This document shows, in pieces, positions 9,459 through 17,063 of a DNA stretch of 64,000 nucleotides; the stretch's first letter is position 1; each line of letters opens with the position of its first letter. The position numbers were made by a program, and so were the translations under genes. The notes beneath the pieces are model-generated. The model saw only the letters and a list, made by a program, of their open reading frames with translations, did not search any database and had not been told where the DNA came from. Location of the stretch: assembly GCF_026340465.1 (NCBI RefSeq), contig NZ_JAPEPC010000001.1, positions 1-64,000 of the forward strand. Direction: 5' to 3'. This DNA comes from Streptomyces sp. NBC_01306 (GTDB lineage: Bacteria; Actinomycetota; Actinomycetes; Streptomycetales; Streptomycetaceae).

Positions 9459-10294
9459 GCCGCCTTCTCCTCGCCGGTCGACAGGTCGCAGGTGAACAGG
9501 AAGGACCGGGGTATGCGGGGCATCTCGCGCGCCGGCACCGGGTACGGCCAGCGCCCGAAGTCGGCGCCCTCCTCGCCGGGCTGCCTGACCTCGCGTGGCG
9601 ACCAGCCGCAGTCGGTGAGCAGCTGCTCGGGCTCCTCGGTGCCGAACAGCCAGGGGTTGCCGTCCTCCTCAAGGGCTTTGAGGAAGGTGCGGGAGAGCGG
9701 GTTCTTCAGCGCGGACCGGCTGATGACGTCGCCCAGGAGGACGGATCCGGGGGCGCTGTGCGCGGACAGGGTGGTGATCAGCGCCCGGACCGCTTCCTCG
9801 GGCAGGAAGAAGAGCAGCCCTTCCACGACCCAGAGTGTGGTCTCGTCGGACCGCCAGCCCGCCTCCTTCAGCGGGCCCGTCCAGTCCTTTGTGAGGTCGA
9901 CGGCGACGGTGCGCCGTTCGCGGCCGGGCGGTGCGGGCTCACCGGCGAGCATGTCCGCCTTCGCCGCGAGCAGTGCGGGGCGGTCGAGTTCGTAGACGGT
10001 GACTCCGGCCGGCCAGCCGAGCCGGTAGAAACGGGTGTCCATGCCCGCGGCCAGGAAGACGACCTGGCGGATGCCCTGGTCCTCGACGGCCCGGCCGATG
10101 GCGCGGTCCAGATAGGTGGTGCGGATGGCCAGGAACGGCACGGTGCCTGCGCCCGCGTACCGTTCCAGCAGTTCGAACCCGATGCCGTCGGCAACGGTAC
10201 GCGCGTAGGGATCGGCGAACAGCCGGTCGTCGCGTTCGGTCTCCAGGGCGCGCGCTGCGGCGGTCCACTGGGCGGTGCGGGATACGGCCTCCAC
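9455..10294 (-). CDS. SAM-dependent methyltransferase, leucine carboxyl methyltransferase-like
   Basis: A 279-aa member of the LCMT/TIGR00027-like family. The signatures are DRLFADPYA near residue 20, VVFLAAGMDTRFYRL (SAM motif I), VYELDRPALL and the late WVVEGLLFFLPEEAV. These enzymes usually methylate carboxyl or hydroxyl oxygens of small molecules. The start is GTG at 10294 with GAAGGGGG upstream. The gene overlaps the next methyltransferase by 4 bases, which suggests coupled synthesis of the two. A methyl ester or an oxygen-methylated N-oxide are both possible products; the sequence does not decide. Confidence 0.8.
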   Translation of the reverse strand: MEAVSRTAQWTAAARALETERDDRLFADPYARTVADGIGFELLERYAGAGTVPFLAIRTTYLDRAIGRAVEDQGIRQVVFLAAGMDTRFYRLGWPAGVTVYELDRPALLAAKADMLAGEPAPPGRERRTVAVDLTKDWTGPLKEAGWRSDETTLWVVEGLLFFLPEEAVRALITTLSAHSAPGSVLLGDVISRSALKNPLSRTFLKALEEDGNPWLFGTEEPEQLLTDCGWSPREVRQPGEEGADFGRWPYPVPAREMPRIPRSFLFTCDLSTGEEKAA

Positions 10295-10336
10295 GGAAGG
10301 CCCCCTTCACTGGATGGGATGAGAGGACGGTCGTGC

Positions 10337-10858
10337 TCAGCCGGCCTTCACACAGGCCACCGGGTCCTGTGCCGCGGGCAGCGATGCGGGGGCCGCGGAG
10401 GACGCCGTACGGGGCGCGGCAGAGCGCCGCCGGAAGATGCTGTGCAGGACCATGCTGAACACGACCGTCCCGTCCGACGCCACCAGCTCGCATCGCGGCT
10501 CGACGATGCCGGTGGCAGGACTCATGAGCGAGGGGCGCGAGGCGAGGACCTCAAGTCGCGCGGTGAGTACGTCGCCGGGGCGCACGGGCCGGTGGAACCG
10601 GATCTTGTCGATGCCCGGTGATCCGGCGCCCGCGCTGTCGGCGAGCAGGCCGTCCACGTACAGCCGCATGAAGAGCGCGGCGGTGTGGAAGCCGCTGGCG
10701 ATGAGGCCCCCGAAGGGCGACCGCTCGGCCAGCTCGGTGTCGGTGTGGAACGGCTGCGGGTCGAAGCGCCTGGCGAACTCCAGCACCTCCTCCTCGGTGA
10801 CGGTGACCGTGCCCAGATGGTGGACGTCACCGGTACGGAAGTCCTCGAAGTAGCGCAT
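10337..10858 (-). CDS. MaoC-like hot-dog hydratase/dehydratase
   Basis: A 173-aa single hot-dog domain protein. The MaoC hydratase motif is clear: FDPQPFHTD followed by SPFGGLIASGFHTAALFMRL, with the catalytic Asp and His in DPQPFH. A second conserved block is RFHRPVRPGDVLTARLEV. The family usually hydrates or dehydrates (R)-3-hydroxyacyl thioesters. The last 35 residues are an Ala/Pro-rich tail. ATG at 10858 follows AAGGGGGG. It is the first gene of the operon, about 40 bases downstream of the predicted transcription start. In this pathway it may act on a carrier-bound intermediate. Confidence 0.8.
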   Translation of the reverse strand: MRYFEDFRTGDVHHLGTVTVTEEEVLEFARRFDPQPFHTDTELAERSPFGGLIASGFHTAALFMRLYVDGLLADSAGAGSPGIDKIRFHRPVRPGDVLTARLEVLASRPSLMSPATGIVEPRCELVASDGTVVFSMVLHSIFRRRSAAPRTASSAAPASLPAAQDPVACVKAG

Positions 10859-10900
10859 GGAGCGCCCCCCTTGAGCCGAGAGTGGATGGTTCCGAGCTGC

Positions 10901-10946
10901 TTCGAATATACGAACGTGCCGTTTATTTTGTCAATCCAAATAAACG
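10901..10946 (-). promoter_or_regulatory. Promoter of the biosynthetic operon with two nested palindromes
   Basis: On the minus strand a near-consensus promoter reads TTGACA (10934-10929), an 18-base spacer, then TATATT (10910-10905), ending 46 bases before the hydratase ATG. The -35 box sits in the loop of a perfect 9+9 inverted repeat, CGTTTATTT (10920-10928) and AAATAAACG (10938-10946). The -10 box sits inside an imperfect palindrome, TTCGAATATACGAA (10901-10914). These look like operator sites for an unlinked repressor. The patch is strikingly AT-rich for this genome. Confidence 0.75.
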
Positions 10947-10969
10947 ACCCATCCTTGAATGTTGGACCG

Positions 10970-12142
10970 TCAGGAGGCGTCGAGCGCCTGCTCGATGTCC
11001 GCCCAGAGGTCCTCGGCGTGCTCGATGCCCACAGAGATGCGCACAGTGCCCTCCCCCACACCCGCGGCCGTCAGGGCCTGGCTGTCGAGCTCGCGGTGCG
11101 AGGTGGAGGCAGGGTGCGAGATCAGGGTCTCGACGCCTCCGAGGGACAGGGCGAGCCGGGCCAGCCGCACCCTCTCGATGAAGCCACGGCCCGCCGCACG
11201 GCCGCCTGTCAGCTCGCAGGTGACCATGCCGCCCCCGCCGGAGAGGACCGTGCGGGCCGTGGCGTACGAGGGGTTTCCGGGAAGCCACGGCCAGTGCACG
11301 GCCCGCACGGCCGGGTGCCGGGCGAGCCGTTCGGCGATCACCTCGGCGTTGGAGCAGTGCTGGCGCATCCGCAGCGGCAGCGTCGCCAGCCCCCGGAGTG
11401 TCAGCCAGGCGGCGAACGGGTCCGCGGTCGCGCCCAGTTCGACCGTGCGCCCCCACACCCTGCGGTGCAGCCCCTCGTCCGCGAAGACGGCGACACCGCC
11501 CAGGACATCGGAGTGACCGGCCAGATACTTGGTGGTCGAGTGCACGACGATGTCGGCCCCGTGCTCGATCGGGCGGCACAGCACGGGCGAGGCGAGGGAG
11601 TTGTCCACCAGGCTGAGGACACCGCGCCGGCGGGCGGCCGCCGTGAGCACGGGGAGGTCCGGCACCTGCCCGGTCGGGTTGGCGATCGTCTCCAGAAGCA
11701 GCAGACGCGTCTTGGGTCGCATCAGCGCCTCCACGTCAGCGGCGTCACCCCCGGGCAGATACTCGACCTCGACCCCGAACCGCCGGGCCAGATCGGACAG
11801 CACCGAGTAGGTCCCGCCGTACAGGCAGCGCTGGGCCAGAACATGATCGCCGGGCTTCAGCAGGGACAGCAGCATCCCGCTGAGCGCGCCCATCCCGGAC
11901 GCGAAGGCGATGGCGGCCGCGCCACTCTCAAGCCCGGCGACCGTGCGCTCCAGCGCCCGGACGGTGGGGTTGCCGCGCCGCGTGTAGACGTACTGGCCGT
12001 CCGGGCCTCCCATGGCGTCCGCCAGCGCGTCGGCCGAGCCGAAGCCGAAGGCCGACGACTGGACGATGGGCACACTCAGCGGCCAACTCCCTTCCCCGAA
12101 GGGTTCGTTCACGACGTGCACGGCGCGTGTCCGTATGTCCAT
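10970..12142 (-). CDS. PLP enzyme of the cystathionine gamma-synthase/lyase family
   Basis: A 390-aa Cys/Met-metabolism PLP enzyme. Visible features are YTRRGNPT (substrate/phosphate site), ASGMGALSG, the PLP-binding Lys in STTKYLAGHSDVLGG, and SLGGVETLISHPASTSH near the C-terminus. Members do gamma-elimination or gamma-replacement on O-acyl-homoserine, cystathionine or methionine, and related enzymes use SAM. It is separated from the operon downstream by the 10901-10946 promoter, so it is a separate unit or an upstream cistron. Plain methionine metabolism (with metH and metK) or making a pathway precursor are both possible. Confidence 0.85.
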   Translation of the reverse strand: MDIRTRAVHVVNEPFGEGSWPLSVPIVQSSAFGFGSADALADAMGGPDGQYVYTRRGNPTVRALERTVAGLESGAAAIAFASGMGALSGMLLSLLKPGDHVLAQRCLYGGTYSVLSDLARRFGVEVEYLPGGDAADVEALMRPKTRLLLLETIANPTGQVPDLPVLTAAARRRGVLSLVDNSLASPVLCRPIEHGADIVVHSTTKYLAGHSDVLGGVAVFADEGLHRRVWGRTVELGATADPFAAWLTLRGLATLPLRMRQHCSNAEVIAERLARHPAVRAVHWPWLPGNPSYATARTVLSGGGGMVTCELTGGRAAGRGFIERVRLARLALSLGGVETLISHPASTSHRELDSQALTAAGVGEGTVRISVGIEHAEDLWADIEQALDAS

Positions 12143-12226
12143 TCCCGTTCTCCTGCCAGGTGGTGTCGGATGCGGTGCCGGGGGGCGGTGCGGGGTGCGG
12201 TGCGGGGTGCGGTTGCGATACGGAGA

Positions 12227-12266
12227 GGGGCCGCCCGATGTCCGCGTCGAGACATCGGGCGGCCCC
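12227..12266 (-). terminator. 16-bp perfect hairpin between the IclR gene and the PLP gene
   Basis: Arms at 12227-12242 and 12251-12266 pair perfectly over 16 bases with an 8-base loop. No U-tract follows. It lies about 140 bases after the IclR-type regulator stop and 85 bases before the PLP enzyme start, both on the minus strand. It can be a terminator for the regulator gene or a leader hairpin for the PLP gene. Between it and the regulator, at 12288-12302, is another palindrome (TACCCCC-GGGGGGTA). Confidence 0.6.
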
Positions 12267-12405
12267 TGTGTCCACCTCTTCTGTACTTACCCCCGGGGGG
12301 TATGTATCAAGCGCAACGCAACATACTCCCGGCAGGCAGGAGAGAACAAGGGAGTCACGCCGGCAGTCGGCGGGTGCGGTGAACGCCCTTCCGCACCAGG
12401 GCAGT

Positions 12406-14091
12406 TCAGTTCACGGAGATGTGCTGCCGTTCGGATGCGACAGCCAGGTCCGCCTCGATCCGTGCGACCGCCGCCGCCAGGGGCGGCAGCACAGTGTCGA
12501 GGAACTCCTGGCGTGTGGCGCGGCCTGCGTGCTGTGAGACATTGACGGCCGCGACGGTGCGCCCCAGGCGGTCCCGCAGCGGCATCGCCGCCGAACGCAG
12601 GCCCTCCTCCAGCTCCTCGTCGACCAGGGCATGTCCGTCACACCTGACGGATTCGAGGATGCCCGCCAGGGCGTCGGCCGTCGTCACGGTGTGCCGGGTG
12701 AGCGGCTCGAACCTGATGCGCGCCAGCCGGGCAGCCTGTTCCGGTGCGGGCAGGTCCGCGAGGAGGACCCGGCCCATCGAGGTCGCGTAGGCGGCGAACC
12801 GGGTGCCCACGGTGATGTCCACGCTCATGATCCGGGCCGTGGGGACGCGCTCCACATAACGGATGTCATCGCCGTCGAGGACCGCGATGGACGCCGACTC
12901 ACGGACCTGACGGGTGAGTTCGGCGAGGTGGGGCCGGACGATCTCGCCGAAGGACAGGCGGGACAGCCGGGCGTAGCCGAGTTCGAGCACACGCGGAAGA
13001 AGGGTGAAGACACCCTCGTCGGCACGCACATAGCCGAGGTACTGAAGGGTGATCAGTGCGCGGCGCGCGCTGGCGCGCGGGAGGCCTGCGGCCTCGGCGA
13101 CCGCGGTCAGACCCAGTCCGCCCCGGGCCGAGCCGAGCGCGCGCAGGACGGTGAGCCCCCTGGCCAGCGACTGGAGGAATTCCGGCCCCAGTTCCGCCTT
13201 GAGCCCGCTGTCCACGGCTTCGGGCGCGGGGGCGGCGAGCGGCGGTCCCGGGCGGGGCGGCGTACGCAGCGCCTCTTCCATGGCTGCCGCGGCCCGCCGC
13301 AGGCGCGGCAGGGCGTACTCGCGGAGCGACCGCGCGCTGTGGCGGCTGGTGTGGCTGACGACGCTGAGAGCGCAGACCACCGTCCCGGCCGGATCGCGGA
13401 CGGCGTGGGCGACCGCGACCAGACCGGGTTCGATGAACTGGTCGTCCAGCGACCAGCCGAGGCCGGCCGCCTCCCGGACGCGCACGTCGAACTCCGCCTC
13501 GACCAGCTCCGGAGCGGTCGGCTCGACGCGGGGCGGAACGGCCGGGAACCCGGTGTCCAGCGGGTCCTCCCGGCGGCGGGCCAGCCAGCGCCCGCGGTCG
13601 GCCTCGTCCCACCCGCCGGCGAAGAGCGCACCGGGCGCGCAGCGCTCGGCCGGCAGCAGATCGCCGATCCGGAAGGCGAGCGACATGGCGCGTCTGCGGG
13701 TGGCCTGGGTGATGAAGCGGACCCCGTCACCGTCGGGTACGGCGATCGAGACGGACTCGTCCAGCTCGTCGGCGAGGGCGTCCGCGTACGGCTCCAGCGC
13801 GTCGGGCAGGCCGCAGGAGGCCAGGTAGGCGTTGCCGAGCTCCATCAGCCGGGGGGCGAGCAGCAGATCACGGCCCTCGGAGCGGAGGTGGCCGAGCCGG
13901 GCCAGCGTGATCGCGATCCGGTCGACGGTGGAGCGCGCGAGGCCCGTCGCGCGGGCCAGGTCGCTGGCGCGCCGGCGGGAATCCGGGTCGCCGGCCATCA
14001 CGCGCAGCACGGTCAGCCCGCGTTCCAGCGGGCCGAGCACCTCGCCGGGCGCGGCCAGTGCCGCGGCGGACTCCCGCATGGCCTGCGGCAT
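12406..14091 (-). CDS. Tandem-fused IclR-family regulator of the pca genes
   Basis: A 561-aa protein made of two complete IclR regulators in series. Each half has a winged helix (LERGLTVLRVMAG with LARATGLARSTVDRI, then LARGLTVLRALGS with VAEAAGLPRASARRA). Each helix is followed by an effector domain (ESVSIAVPDGDGVRF and ESASIAVLDGDDIRY). Usual IclR proteins are about 250 aa; double ones are known in actinomycetes. ATG at 14091 has AAGGAGGT ideally placed. It is divergent from pcaI and the IclR family includes PcaR/PcaU/PobR, so it very likely controls the pca genes, probably through the TGAAC-N4-GTTCA palindromes at 14200 and 57564. Its effector is not known. Confidence 0.88.
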   Translation of the reverse strand: MPQAMRESAAALAAPGEVLGPLERGLTVLRVMAGDPDSRRRASDLARATGLARSTVDRIAITLARLGHLRSEGRDLLLAPRLMELGNAYLASCGLPDALEPYADALADELDESVSIAVPDGDGVRFITQATRRRAMSLAFRIGDLLPAERCAPGALFAGGWDEADRGRWLARRREDPLDTGFPAVPPRVEPTAPELVEAEFDVRVREAAGLGWSLDDQFIEPGLVAVAHAVRDPAGTVVCALSVVSHTSRHSARSLREYALPRLRRAAAAMEEALRTPPRPGPPLAAPAPEAVDSGLKAELGPEFLQSLARGLTVLRALGSARGGLGLTAVAEAAGLPRASARRALITLQYLGYVRADEGVFTLLPRVLELGYARLSRLSFGEIVRPHLAELTRQVRESASIAVLDGDDIRYVERVPTARIMSVDITVGTRFAAYATSMGRVLLADLPAPEQAARLARIRFEPLTRHTVTTADALAGILESVRCDGHALVDEELEEGLRSAAMPLRDRLGRTVAAVNVSQHAGRATRQEFLDTVLPPLAAAVARIEADLAVASERQHISVN

Positions 14092-14154
14092 GGGCCTTAC
14101 CTCCTTGGAGCGGCCACCGGGCCGGTGACGCTGGGAAAACCGTACCCGGAGGCG

Positions 14155-14183
14155 TTGACAGGGCCGACAGCTCGACGGACACT
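14155..14183 (+). promoter_or_regulatory. Candidate promoter of the pcaIJHGBL operon
   Basis: TTGACA at 14155-14160 is followed after 17 bases by GACACT (14178-14183), an acceptable weak -10 for this genus. The start of transcription would fall near 14190, leaving a leader of about 45 bases that contains the palindrome at 14200-14213. Confidence 0.5.
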
Positions 14184-14199
14184 CAAGCTCAGGCAATTA

Positions 14200-14213
14200 T
14201 GAACGAAAGTTCA
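14200..14213. promoter_or_regulatory. pca operator, TGAAC-N4-GTTCA
   Basis: TGAACGAAAGTTCA is a perfect 5+5 inverted repeat 21 bases before the pcaI ATG, just downstream of the predicted start point. The same arrangement, TGAAC-AATC-GTTCA, occurs before pcaF at 57564-57577. A bound regulator here would block transcription. Confidence 0.7.
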
Positions 14214-14234
14214 GTGGGCGAACAGAGGCTTTGC

Positions 14235-15020
14235 ATGGACAAGTTGGCAGCCACCGCCGGTGAGGCGGTGGCGGACATCCCGGACGGCGCGTCCCTCGCC
14301 GTCGGCGGATTCGGCCTGAGCGGGGTTCCCGATGTGCTGATCCAGGCCCTGTACGCGAGAGGGTCGACCGGGCTCAGCGTCGTCTCCAACAACTGCGGCG
14401 TGGACGGCGGAGGGCTCGGCACGCTGCTCGCGGCCGGGCGGATCGCCCGGGTGACCGGCAGCTACGTAGGCGGGAACAAGGAGTTCGCCCGCCGCTATCT
14501 CGGCGGTGAGCTGGAGCTCGAACTCACCCCTCAGGGCACCCTGGCCGAGCGGCTGCGCGCCGGCGGCTGCGGCATCCCGGCCTTCTACACCCCGGCGGGC
14601 GTCGGCACTCAGGTCGCGGACGGCGGACTGCCCTGGCGGTACGCCCCCGACGGCGGCGTCGCGGTGGCCTCCCCGCCGAAGGAAGTGCGTACCTACGACG
14701 GCCGCGACTACGTACTGGAACGCGCCATCACCACCGACTTCGCCCTGGTGCGCGCGGCCAGGGGCGACCGGCACGGCAACCTCGTCTTCAACAAGGCGGC
14801 CCGCAACTTCAACCCGCTCGCCGCGATGGCCGGGCGGATCACCATCGCCGAGGTCGAGCAGCTGGTCGAGCCGGGCGGGATCGACCCCGACGAGGTCCAT
14901 GTGCCCGGGGTCTTCGTCCAGCGCGTCGTCGCGCTGACCCCGGCGCAGGCGGCCGACAAGGGCATAGAACGACGGACGCTCCTGGCGTCCACGACGGCAC
15001 AGGGGACGGTGCGCGGCTGA
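14235..15020 (+). CDS. pcaI: 3-oxoadipate CoA-transferase subunit alpha
   Basis: The alpha subunit (261 aa) of the enzyme that activates beta-ketoadipate with succinyl-CoA. It has the family signature [19 protein letters not shown] near the N-terminus, [19 protein letters not shown] and [34 protein letters not shown] chose ATG at 14235 (start [12 protein letters not shown]), preceded by AGAGG. A second in-frame ATG at 14199 would place the start next to the predicted transcription start and inside the operator. It is the first gene of the pca operon and overlaps pcaJ by one base. Confidence 0.93.
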   Translation: MDKLAATAGEAVADIPDGASLAVGGFGLSGVPDVLIQALYARGSTGLSVVSNNCGVDGGGLGTLLAAGRIARVTGSYVGGNKEFARRYLGGELELELTPQGTLAERLRAGGCGIPAFYTPAGVGTQVADGGLPWRYAPDGGVAVASPPKEVRTYDGRDYVLERAITTDFALVRAARGDRHGNLVFNKAARNFNPLAAMAGRITIAEVEQLVEPGGIDPDEVHVPGVFVQRVVALTPAQAADKGIERRTLLASTTAQGTVRG

Positions 15021-15673
15021 TGGCCTGGACACGGAACGAGATGGCGGCGCGCGCCGCGCGTGAACTCCGGGACGGCTCCTACGCCAACCTCGGCATCGGC
15101 CTTCCGACGCTGGTGCCCAACTTCCTCCCCGCCGGGGTCGATGTGGTGCTCCAGTCGGAGAACGGGCTGCTGGGCGTGGGCCCGTACCCGACCGACGAGG
15201 AGGTCGACCCCGACCTCATCAACGCGGGCAAGGAGACCGTCACCGCGCTGCCCGGAGCGAGTTTCTTCGACTCCGCGCTCTCCTTCGGCATGATCCGCGG
15301 CGGCCACATCGACGCCGCGATCCTCGGCGCGATGCAGGTCTCCGCCACGGGAGACCTCGCGAACTGGGCCATTCCCGGGAAGATGATCAAGGGGATGGGC
15401 GGTGCGATGGACCTCGTCCACGGCGCCCGCACGGTCATCGTCCTGATGGAGCACACGGCCAGGGACGGCTCACCGAAGATCCTCCAGGAGTGCACGCTGC
15501 CGCTGACCGGCCGCCACTGCGTCGACCGGATCATCACCGATCTGGCCGTCATCGACGTGACAGGAGACGGCCTCGTCCTGGCCGAGACGGCCCCCGGCGT
15601 GAGTCCCGACGAGGTCCTGGCCCGCACGGCCGCGCCCGTACGCCTCCTGTCCGACCGTACGGCCACCCGCTGA
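15020..15673 (+). CDS. pcaJ: 3-oxoadipate CoA-transferase subunit beta
   Basis: The beta subunit (217 aa), partner of PcaI. The catalytic glutamate lies in [16 protein letters not shown], and [23 protein letters not shown] is the CoA-transferase family 1 signature. The ATG shares one base with the pcaI stop (TGATG), which supports equimolar translation of the two subunits. The product, 3-oxoadipyl-CoA, is cleaved by PcaF, encoded 40 kb away at 56344-57528. Confidence 0.93.
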   Translation: MAWTRNEMAARAARELRDGSYANLGIGLPTLVPNFLPAGVDVVLQSENGLLGVGPYPTDEEVDPDLINAGKETVTALPGASFFDSALSFGMIRGGHIDAAILGAMQVSATGDLANWAIPGKMIKGMGGAMDLVHGARTVIVLMEHTARDGSPKILQECTLPLTGRHCVDRIITDLAVIDVTGDGLVLAETAPGVSPDEVLARTAAPVRLLSDRTATR

Positions 15674-15753
15674 TGGCCGGCACGGGCACCGCCGCCGGGC
15701 CGGGCCCGACGGCCGTCCCTCCCTCCCCGGTACCGGAAAGGCAGCCGTCGCCC

Positions 15754-16506
15754 ATGCCGCTCACCCAGCCCGACATCTCCCGCGAGATCACCCAGGAGTA
15801 CGAGGCGTACGTCAGCGCCGGCACCGTCCGGCACCACCCCTCCCGTGGCTACGCGCCCTACCGCAGCACCGTCCTGCGCCACCCGCAGCAGCCCCTGACC
15901 GCCGTGCGGGACCCGGAGGCGGTGGAGCTGTCGGGTCCGGCCTTCGGCGTCACGGACGTCACTCAGCTGGACGCCGACCTGACACGGCAGCACACCGGCG
16001 AGCCGCTGGGTGAGCGGATCACCGTCACCGGCCGCGTCCTCGACCGTTCCGGCCGCCCGGTGTGCGGCCAGCTGGTGGAGATATGGCAGGCCAACGCCTC
16101 GGGCCGCTACGCCCACCAGGGCGACCAGCACCCGGCGCCGCTCGACCCGCACTTCACCGGGGTGGGCCGCTGCCTGACGACCAGCCAGGGCTGGTACTCC
16201 TTCACCACCGTCAAACCCGGCGCCTACCCCTGGCGGAACCACGCCAACGCCTGGCGCCCGGCGCACATCCACTTCTCACTCTTCGGCCGGGCCTTCACCC
16301 AGCGCCTGGTCACCCAGATGTACTTCCCCGGCGACCCGCTCTTCGCCTACGACCCCATCCTCCAGTCCGTCACCGACGACGACGCCCGGGAGCGCCTGGT
16401 CGCCCGGTACGACCACGAACTGTCCTGCCCCGAATGGTCGTTGGGCTACCGCTGGGACATCGTCCTCGACGGCCCCGCCGCCACCTGGACCGAGGAGGGC
16501 CGATGA
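15754..16506 (+). CDS. pcaH: Protocatechuate 3,4-dioxygenase beta subunit
   Basis: Iron-binding subunit of the intradiol dioxygenase that opens protocatechuate to beta-carboxy-cis,cis-muconate. From ATG 15754 it has 250 aa, the family size. The iron ligands are visible in KPGAYPWRNHANAWRPAHIHFS (Tyr and the two His of HIH), with a further Tyr upstream. An ATG at 15673, overlapping the pcaJ stop by one base, would add 27 Pro/Gly-rich residues; both starts are possible, and 15754 fits the conserved MPLTQPDISREI start better. It overlaps pcaG by 4 bases (ATGA). Confidence 0.93.
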   Translation: MPLTQPDISREITQEYEAYVSAGTVRHHPSRGYAPYRSTVLRHPQQPLTAVRDPEAVELSGPAFGVTDVTQLDADLTRQHTGEPLGERITVTGRVLDRSGRPVCGQLVEIWQANASGRYAHQGDQHPAPLDPHFTGVGRCLTTSQGWYSFTTVKPGAYPWRNHANAWRPAHIHFSLFGRAFTQRLVTQMYFPGDPLFAYDPILQSVTDDDARERLVARYDHELSCPEWSLGYRWDIVLDGPAATWTEEGR

Positions 16507-17063
16507 CCGAACTCCCCACCCCCTCCCAGACCGTGGGCCCCTTCTACGGTTACGCGCTGCCCTTCCCCGGCGGCCCCGAGATCGCCCCGGCCGGACACCC
16601 CGGCGCCATCACCGTCCACGGCCGGGTATTCGACGGCGCCGGGGAGCCGGTCCCCGACGCGGTACTGGAGTTCTGGCAGCCCGCACCCGACGGCTCAAGG
16701 ACCGGGGCACCCGGCTCGATGCGGCGCGACCCGGTGACCGGCGGCCACCTCGGCCGCGACGGCCTCACGTTCACCGGCTTCGGCCGGGTCGCCACCGACG
16801 CGGACGGCCGGTGGGTGGTGCGTACGCTGCCGCCCGGCGGCGTGCCGTACCTGTCCGTCTGCGTCTTCGCCCGCGGACTGCTACACCACCTCTACACCCG
16901 GGTCTACCTCCCGGGGGAGCCGGCCGACTCCGACCCGCTGCTCGCCTCGCTCGCCCCGGACCGCCGGCGGACCCTGGTCGCCGTCGAATCGGAGCCGCGC
17001 ACCTACCGCTTCGACATCCGCCTGCAGGGCGCCGAGGAGACGGTCTTCCTTGACTTCCGCTGA
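16503..17063 (+). CDS. pcaG: Protocatechuate 3,4-dioxygenase alpha subunit
   Basis: The 186-aa structural subunit that pairs with PcaH. It has the typical opening TPSQTVGPFYGYALPF, DAVLEFWQPAPDGSR and FTGFGRVATDADGRWVVRTL, and a C-terminal FLDF. The ligand histidines of the beta subunit are absent, as expected for alpha. The ATG overlaps the pcaH stop as ATGA. The 3' end overlaps the TTG start of pcaB by 14 bases. Confidence 0.93.
   Translation: MTELPTPSQTVGPFYGYALPFPGGPEIAPAGHPGAITVHGRVFDGAGEPVPDAVLEFWQPAPDGSRTGAPGSMRRDPVTGGHLGRDGLTFTGFGRVATDADGRWVVRTLPPGGVPYLSVCVFARGLLHHLYTRVYLPGEPADSDPLLASLAPDRRRTLVAVESEPRTYRFDIRLQGAEETVFLDFR

Noticed and set aside
6063..9995. 1310-codon plus-strand frame across four minus-strand genes
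   Set aside because: It is antisense to clearly recognisable genes, has a low-complexity Gly/Arg/Val composition and no ribosome site.
12188..12213. Short GGTGCGGGGTGC repeats as a CRISPR-like array
   Set aside because: There are only two units without spacers, consistent with slippage in GC-rich DNA.
12143..12405. Possible SAM or cobalamin riboswitch before the PLP/metH genes
   Set aside because: I see a hairpin but none of the conserved cores (no B12-box, no SAM-I type junction). It is better called a terminator or attenuator.
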